The position numbers and the translations under genes are program-made. The notes below the pieces were generated by a model that was given only the letters and a program-made list of their open reading frames with translations, searched no databases and was not told the origin of the DNA. Shown piece by piece: positions 50,012-64,000 of a stretch of DNA of 64,000 nucleotides (the first letter of the stretch is position 1; every line of letters starts with the position of its first letter). Source of the DNA: Apostichopus japonicus (lineage: Eukaryota; Echinodermata; Holothuroidea; Aspidochirotida; Stichopodidae); the NCBI RefSeq assembly GCF_037975245.1, contig NC_092580.1, positions 1,397,501 to 1,461,500 on the forward strand. The letters are read 5' to 3'.

Positions 50012-52499
50012 GTAAGTGAATTGCTAAAGAGTTAGTAGATGATGAAAGTGATAAATATTGTAAACATTCCTGATCATATATTGCAATGAATTTTCTGGTG
50101 GCTGAAGTTGATTGCCTAGCAAAATTGCTGTAAACGTTCCTGTATCATCTGTACTTACTGTAGGTGAAACCACATCCTCATAGTATCTTGTCTTGCAAAG
50201 ATATGAATTTTTCAAATCAGAATGGGTGATGTCTTGGTGGTACACCACCTGAAAACCTCTTTGTTTCTTGTCATATTTTGTCAATCATTCATCCACTGAG
50301 GAAATTAATATTTCTACAAAAGACAAATTTTGATGAAATTCTAAGTACTTTGACAGCTAAGCAAACATTGCAAATGTATCAGGTTTTAATAATAAATCAA
50401 TAAAAAGATTATAATAGCATTGTAGTATAGCTATTGAAGAGCATTTGCCCAGATGACATCAAACACTCGGGCTCTTGAGGGCAAGATATTTAGATGGGGA
50501 TTTCAGCAAGCACTCAGGTGTAATATTTTTCTGTTCAATATAAGTTCATATTGTTTGTCACTAGAAAATATTTCTTAAGAAGGATAGATGAGAGGAAATG
50601 AAAAAAGAACACATCTGACTTATGATGGCTTTTCTGAAATATGTTTGTGAACCACTTTTGATCCAGCCTGTCAAAGGTTGTAGGCATGTGGAACTTGAAT
50701 AGGTTTGCAGTACTGTATGAATGTCTTCATATGCAGTGAACAGTCAATCACCAGTTGTTTATAGTGTAGTACATATACCACAAGGTTAATAGGGTTTGGG
50801 GAGCCTGGGCTCAACAGGCCGACACACAAGATGTTTGATGTACAGCACTTGTCTGCAAGTACTTTCTAGTTGAACATGTGGCTTTCCCATACCGTACTTA
50901 GCACAAGAAAACCTATTGTTTTTGGGTGAATACTTGTTAAGATCAGAATTTTAACCTAAAGAGAACAACCAATTCATTTCCCTTCTGTCATCAAACTCCA
51001 TGGTTTGCTTCAAGCTCAATATACTCTCAGCTAGGGACGTCACTAGAGGGGGGTGTGGGGGTGTCTCACCCCCCCCCCAATCATCAGGCCTTAGCTACGT
51101 CCCTGCTCTCAGCTAGGATATTTTCAAAACAGAAAGTAGTATGATCCAGCAGGAATTCTTTAGTTTTAATTTTAGCGCACTTTGCCGAACCAAACAAGAA
51201 TCACACTTGAACTAACTAAGAGCCTTTTAAATATTTTTCACCAAATGAATTTTGTTATTATGGATTCCATTTGATATTGACAATTTAATTTCTCAAAAGC
51301 ATTTCGTGAACAATAGAATTCAGCACATATGAAAAGTTCCATTGGGTGACTGTTTCAGTTTATGAAATAAAAGTTGATTGATAAACTATTAAACTGTGAT
51401 GCATGATTTTGGTAAAAAAATAAAGCTGCTTACTTAATAGTATATAGTCTGATATTACTTCAGTGTGTTGGTTTACTCAACACACATTTCAGACCAGCTA
51501 CAGGATGCAAACCTACTGTACTTTTGAAACTTCAATATTGGTTGGGTACTTAGTAAAGCCTTTTTGTATTCTAACAGTTAATATGCAGTAATGCACAGTG
51601 CTTTCAACTGTAGCTAAAAATAAGAACAGTACAATCAGGCACATTAGCAGGGAGGTAGGAAGCTTCCAAAAAGTGGGGGGGGAGGGGGGCACAACAACAG
51701 AGGGGCACTTTCTCATTCCACAACCACCACTCATTGTGCTATAAACCAATACACACCGGCCATATCACTTAAAGATATATGTGTTGGTATGCTGTCACTA
51801 CTATTTATTGAGATTGTTATTTTTAACCGTGCTACAAATATATATGGGATGCCATTTTAGAAATAGCATGTACAGACTAAAAATAAATAATTAAAATAAA
51901 ATATTAAAATTAACAAAGGCTTAAGATATCCAAAAGACAGTTCTTCATCTAAGGGGCACATATTATTTGCAAGTAGGGCACATTTGCTATTTGTGAAAAA
52001 AGAAGTGGGGACACGTGCCCGCCCCCACCCCCGGCTCCTACTCCCTGAACAGTAGATACCGTGGCAGAGGCAAATAGGAACATTGGTTGAAACATTGGTT
52101 TGTGCAAAATGAAGACATTGATAATAACATGTTTAATTCTGTTTTAACTATTACAAATTAAAAAATTACCTTTGCAATTAAAAGGATTTATTTTTTACTT
52201 TGTCAGGAAGAGGAGGATCTTCAATCTATGGAAAGACATTTGAAGATGAATTTCACCCTGAATTGAAGCATACAGGTGCTGGAATCATATCTATGGCAAA
52301 TAGTGGACAAAATACTAATGGCAGTCAATTTTACTTCACGCTGGCTCCTCTTCAATGGTTGGATGGTAAACATACTGTATTTGGCCGACTTAGTGCGGGT
52401 GCAGGTGTGCTTAAAAGGATGGGCATGGTGGAGACAGATAATAATGATAGACCTGTTGAAGACATCAGAATACTGAAGGCCTACCCTGATAGTGTATAA
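49857..52499 (+). CDS. PPIL1: PPIL1, spliceosomal cyclophilin (two 3' exons)
   Basis: Two exons, 49857-50011 and 52207-52499, join in phase 1 to give all but the first ~19 residues of peptidyl-prolyl isomerase-like 1, a small nuclear cyclophilin of the activated spliceosome that binds SKIP/SNW1. The product runs from [18 protein letters not shown] to KAYPDSV and a TAA. The isomerase residues are visible: [15 protein letters not shown] (Arg, Phe, Gln of the active site), [11 protein letters not shown] and the [11 protein letters not shown] region. Length fits the ~166-residue family. The initiating exon (family start MAxxPPxSWxPPxVxLET) was not found upstream. Polyadenylation signals AATAAA occur at 52818-52823 and 53087-53092. 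The gene converges on APEH. Confidence 0.95.
50012..52206. other. PPIL1 intron
   Basis: 2.2 kb; carries the small MITE at 51033-51105 and a possible larger MITE at about 51646-52046 (ends CAGGGAGGTAGGAAGC and GGCTCCTACTCCCTG, no clean target duplication). Confidence 0.6.
51033..51105. mobile_element. Miniature 73-bp MITE
   Basis: Ends AGGGACGTCACTAG and TTAGCTACGTCCCTG are inverted, and CTCTCAGCT is present on both sides (51024-51032, 51106-51114). The 8-9-bp duplication suggests hAT. The interior is only a G/C-rich tract. Confidence 0.75.
52207..52499 (+). CDS. PPIL1: PPIL1 last coding exon
   Basis: Acceptor TTACTTTGTCAG; 293 bp, starting [20 protein letters not shown] and ending at TAA. 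No frame damage. Confidence 0.95.
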
Positions 52500-52748
52500 T
52501 GTATGTAACTTATGCCTGCTAACCTTAGCAAAGCACAATGAGTTGGACAAAACAAGATCAAAACTCTGAGTCCTTCACCGGTGACAGAGCTAGTTTCATA
52601 ACTGAGCTTCCTTGGATAGACTTGTCACAAAATGTTAAAACCCTTTTGTTGAGATGAGAAGACTGGTGTTGATTTGATAGAGTCAACATGAAGATGCATT
52701 CAGCCGGTGTGCTGGTACAGATAAAGTGAAGGGCCCGATTTGGTATTT

Positions 52749-63164
<10,416 letters not shown>

Positions 63165-63307
63165 CTACGAAAAAGTTCTTGCAAGTGTTGTTACCCGATT
63201 GAAATTAGTAGTATCTCAAAATCAAAAGGAATCGATCATATTAATGGTGCTACGTAATTGTCATGCTGATATACTTTAAATATACATGGAAGAACAAATG
63301 GAAGACA

Positions 63308-63640
63308 ATTACACACTAAAATAACGTGACTATGTGATAGATAATCCTATATGGTTCCTGTGACAATAACAATAACGTGGCTATGTGATATATAGTCCTT
63401 TACGGTTCCTGAGACAATAACACACTTAAATAACGTGGCTATGTGATAGATAATCCTCTATGGTTCCTGTGACAATAACAATAACGTGGCTATGTGATAT
63501 ATAGTCCTTTATGGTTCCTGAGACAATAACACACTTAAATAACGTGGCTATGTGATAGATAATTCTCTATGGCTCCTGAGACAAGTACACTACTAAAACA
63601 ACGTGGAAATGTTATAGATAATCCTTTATGCTGCACCACT
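63308..63640. repeat. 50-58-bp tandem repeat, six copies
   Basis: Units contain ATAACGTGGCTATGTGATAG and TTTATGGTTCCTGAGACAAT; long and short units alternate, giving a 109-bp higher-order dimer. Confidence 0.9.
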
Positions 63641-64000
63641 GATTTGATAATAAATATATTAAATGAACTGAATTGAGCTAACACTGCACCACCTGTAACT
63701 TTAAGGGTATTTAAAGTGGATGGGTGGGGCCGTTTCTCTTTTGACTGTGCAATTCATTTTTGAGTCAGTTATATTGTAATTTCTAATGGAAGCCGAAAGG
63801 AGTTCATTGCAAGCTCGCCTCCGAAACAAATGAAAGGAAAATGGTAACCGTATCATTAACTACTTTACGATCCAAAAAATAGGAGGGCAAGAAACGTCAT
63901 GTCAAGGGTCTAATATACATCCAGTTATTTTGCGCATCGTATTACATGCCACAACATATGTTATAGCGGTTGGAGAGGTTTAATAATGTATACCATTTGG
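63641..64000. other. No feature seen
   Basis: Upstream APEH intron; the preceding APEH exon was not found before the window edge. Confidence 0.5.

Overview
The window is from a eukaryotic nuclear genome. It has AT-rich, intron-split genes with GT/AG junctions, long introns, AATAAA signals, a nuclear tRNA with internal promoter boxes, and a heavy load of animal-type transposons (hAT MITEs, a TA-flanked inverted-repeat element, CR1/L1-like LINE fragments, tRNA-derived SINEs, an integrase-derived gene). An invertebrate deuterostome such as an echinoderm is my best guess; this is inference from the transposon mix and gene content, because no species-diagnostic marker was seen.

Left part (1-15 kb): a dispersed 1.05-kb repeat, a decayed multi-exon integrase-derived gene (2354-3704), a remnant of a zinc-binding-loop HNH nuclease (9563-9966), a Mutator-like transposase fragment abutting a LINE reverse-transcriptase 3' end (10.7-11.9 kb, minus strand), and a 47-bp tandem array (12.8 kb). 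Middle left (15-29 kb): six exons of an adducin-like gene on the plus strand, from the end of the aldolase-like head domain to the lysine-rich tail. They carry two single-base frame breaks, a premature stop and one junction that does not fit, and the N-terminal exons were not found, so I treat the locus as a probable pseudogene. A LINE 3' fragment, two SINE-like copies, a large GAT/GGT triplet array, a hAT MITE and a G-rich minisatellite sit in its introns.

Middle (29-49 kb) is mostly repeat: a nested inverted-repeat complex with a 201-bp near-perfect palindrome (33.7-33.9 kb), a head-to-tail trimer of tRNA-like sequences (34.0-34.4 kb), the inverted partner of the 1.05-kb repeat (37.9-38.9 kb), a second hAT MITE, a TA-flanked element with ~125-bp terminal inverted repeats, an intact tRNA-Val(CAC), a telomere-like array and a decayed reverse transcriptase. 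One unrecognised open exon lies at 41.4 kb and one stop-interrupted exon at 36.6-37.0 kb.

Right part (49.8-63.2 kb) holds two clearly functional genes facing each other: PPIL1 (spliceosomal cyclophilin, plus) and APEH (acylaminoacyl peptidase, minus). Ten APEH exons join in phase through the whole catalytic domain, with the Ser, Asp and His motifs all present. The last APEH coding exon lies inside the PPIL1 3' UTR, so the mRNAs overlap tail to tail. Because these twelve exons are free of indels, the breaks in adducin and the integrase gene are unlikely to be just poor sequence quality. No operon-like system or CRISPR array is present.
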